Source: Diploscapter coronatus
Taxonomy: Eukaryota; Nematoda; Chromadorea; Rhabditida; Rhabditidae
Direction of reading: 5' to 3'
Assembly: GCA_964036155.1 (NCBI GenBank)
Contig: OZ038422.1
Span: forward strand, 86,079,201-86,143,200
Length of the DNA stretch: 64,000 nucleotides
Translations under genes and position numbers: made by a program
Part shown: positions 62,973 through 64,000 of the stretch, piece by piece
Numbering within the stretch: the stretch's first letter is position 1
Layout: each line of letters begins with the position of its first letter
Notes under the pieces: model-generated
What the model was told of the DNA's origin: nothing
The model's database searches: none
What the model saw: only the letters and a program-made list of their open reading frames with translations

Positions 62973-63361
62973 AAGATACCATTACGTAATGATAGTGTTA
63001 GGACCGTTGTTATTGGGTTGTAAAATGGGGAGCGACACTTGACCATATCATCATTGTTATCCACTTTTAATTTAAATCGGTCTAAACCTAGTATTTTGAA
63101 GGCTCGTCGTATCGTTAAATGAAACCCAATTAGCCTAAAATTTCTAAACTTTCAACACAAAGTGGGCAAAAACTCATGCTACAACCCAATACGTATTAGG
63201 CCAAGTACTAGTCAGATTGAGATCTGTTGTAGATTGAGATCAAATTACCTAAGATTATCTAGTGACGAATAAACCCGATTACTTTCGATTGTATTTTTAT
63301 GTTGGTCGATGACTAATAAATTGTTTGCTTATTCACACAAACTTGTTCATAATTTCTCCAG
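62973..63361. other. Gap between Gly-rich stop and Ser-rich exons
   Basis: AT-rich, 390 nt, with AATAAA on the plus strand near 63267 and 63316 that could end the Gly-rich transcript. If the Ser-rich exons belong to the same gene, this is an intron or a skipped terminal exon region. Confidence 0.4.
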
Positions 63362-63903
63362 CACAGAGCAAACAATTTAGCCAGTCACAATCAGGAGTGG
63401 TGCCGGATTTTTTTAGATTCGACGTAAAAATTAAAAGTACTCGATTCCGGCCTACTCCTGTTCGCAATCAACATAAAATACAAGAACAGAAAGAAAAAAA
63501 GCATTTGAAAATTCAAATAGCAAATTTTAGGGGTCTTCTCAGAAGTCTAGCTCTAGCTCTAGTAGTTACCAAGGTATTTCCTTCCCAAGTCGAATGCTTC
63601 TTTTCAAGTGACACAAATCAGAAGGTCAATCCCAGTCATCTGGCGGTAGCAGCAGCTACAATCAGGGTGGCGGTGGTTCTTCATCTAGCTCTTCTGGCTC
63701 TTACAACCAAGGATCTAGCAGTTCATCGTCACAAGGAGAAAGTGGGGGATCATATGGTGAAGGTAAGCTCGAATTTGTTTTTGAAATTAAAGATATTTGG
63801 CCTCTTAGAAAGTTCGAGCAGTTCTGAAAGCACTGAAGAATACGGTGATATTGAAGAGAAAATCTCCGAGCTTTCCAAGAGGCCCGAATTTCTAAGCGGT
63901 TAG
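63362..63903 (+). CDS. Ser/Gly/Gln-rich exons, separate gene or alternative 3' end
   Basis: Exons 63531-63573, 63622-63762 and 63809-63903 join in frame and end at TAG 63901-63903. They encode SSSSSSSYQ, then Q/S/G-rich repeats (SSGGSSSYNQGGGG, GSYNQGSSSS), then an acidic end, EYGDIEEKISELSKRPEFLS. A possible upstream exon 63362-63396 (QSKQFSQSQSG) has a weak gtggtg donor. I find no ATG with a leader in front of them. SSYQG resembles the GSSYQGG in the last Gly-rich exon, and the phase-0 end at 62698 could splice to 63531, so an alternative terminus of the upstream gene is plausible. Function unknown. Confidence 0.5.
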
Positions 63904-64000
63904 AGCGAAATTGCAAAAGTCTAATTCAAATGAAGATAACTTGTCTTCTTTCTTCAGACGACCTTTCAAACTATCTTTATTAGGCTTTCTGTATTTGTCA

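Overview
The window is nuclear DNA from a rhabditid-type nematode. Genes are intron-rich, introns are AT-rich, and acceptors are mostly TTTCAG or TTTTAG. Likely spliced-leader acceptors lie just upstream of several start codons, and the gene content is nematode-like (a LAF-1-type DDX3 helicase with an RGG N-terminus, ULP-1, PRP-19). From memory, not a search, ornithine carrier / ulp-1 / prp-19 are also neighbours on C. elegans cosmid T10F2, so a Caenorhabditis relative with more introns is likely. Genus cannot be fixed from the sequence.

Layout: (1) 9-4200, minus: 5' two thirds of a DDX3/LAF-1 DEAD-box helicase, cut by the window start. (2) 4201-6404: divergent promoter region. (3) 6405-36176, plus: a complete 54-exon TRIP12/UFD4-type HECT ubiquitin ligase (2025 aa) with ARM, WWE and HECT modules. 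(4) 37807-41459, minus: mitochondrial ornithine carrier (SLC25A15-like, 307 aa). (5) 42904-47219, minus: SUMO protease ULP-1/SENP (449 aa) with intact His/Asp/Gln/Cys. (6) 48061-53657, minus: PRP-19 U-box/WD40 splicing factor and ubiquitin ligase (497 aa). (7) 54552-58253, minus: TFIIH p44 subunit (GTF2H2, 384 aa). Genes 4-7 form a same-strand cluster. (8) 59252-62972, plus: a secreted Gly/Cys-rich protein assembled from about 27 tiny phase-symmetric exons, many exactly 33 nt. (9) 63362-63903, plus: Ser/Gly/Gln-rich exons that are a separate gene or an alternative 3' end of gene 8.

Most cluster genes serve nuclear housekeeping: ubiquitin and SUMO conjugation or deconjugation, the spliceosomal NTC, TFIIH, and an RNA helicase. 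The carrier links to the mitochondrial urea/arginine-ornithine pathway. The Gly-rich gene is unrelated and looks cuticle- or secretion-associated.

Non-coding space is heavily populated by short inverted-repeat elements (MITE-like) of at least ten families, several in 2-4 copies. Many lie within about 25 nt of a 5' splice site, and several unrelated families share a core resembling GAAATAGCAYGCGA. That pattern, plus the 33-nt exon array, is the most unusual content of the window. All exon joins were made by hand; reading frame is maintained through each gene, which is the main check available.
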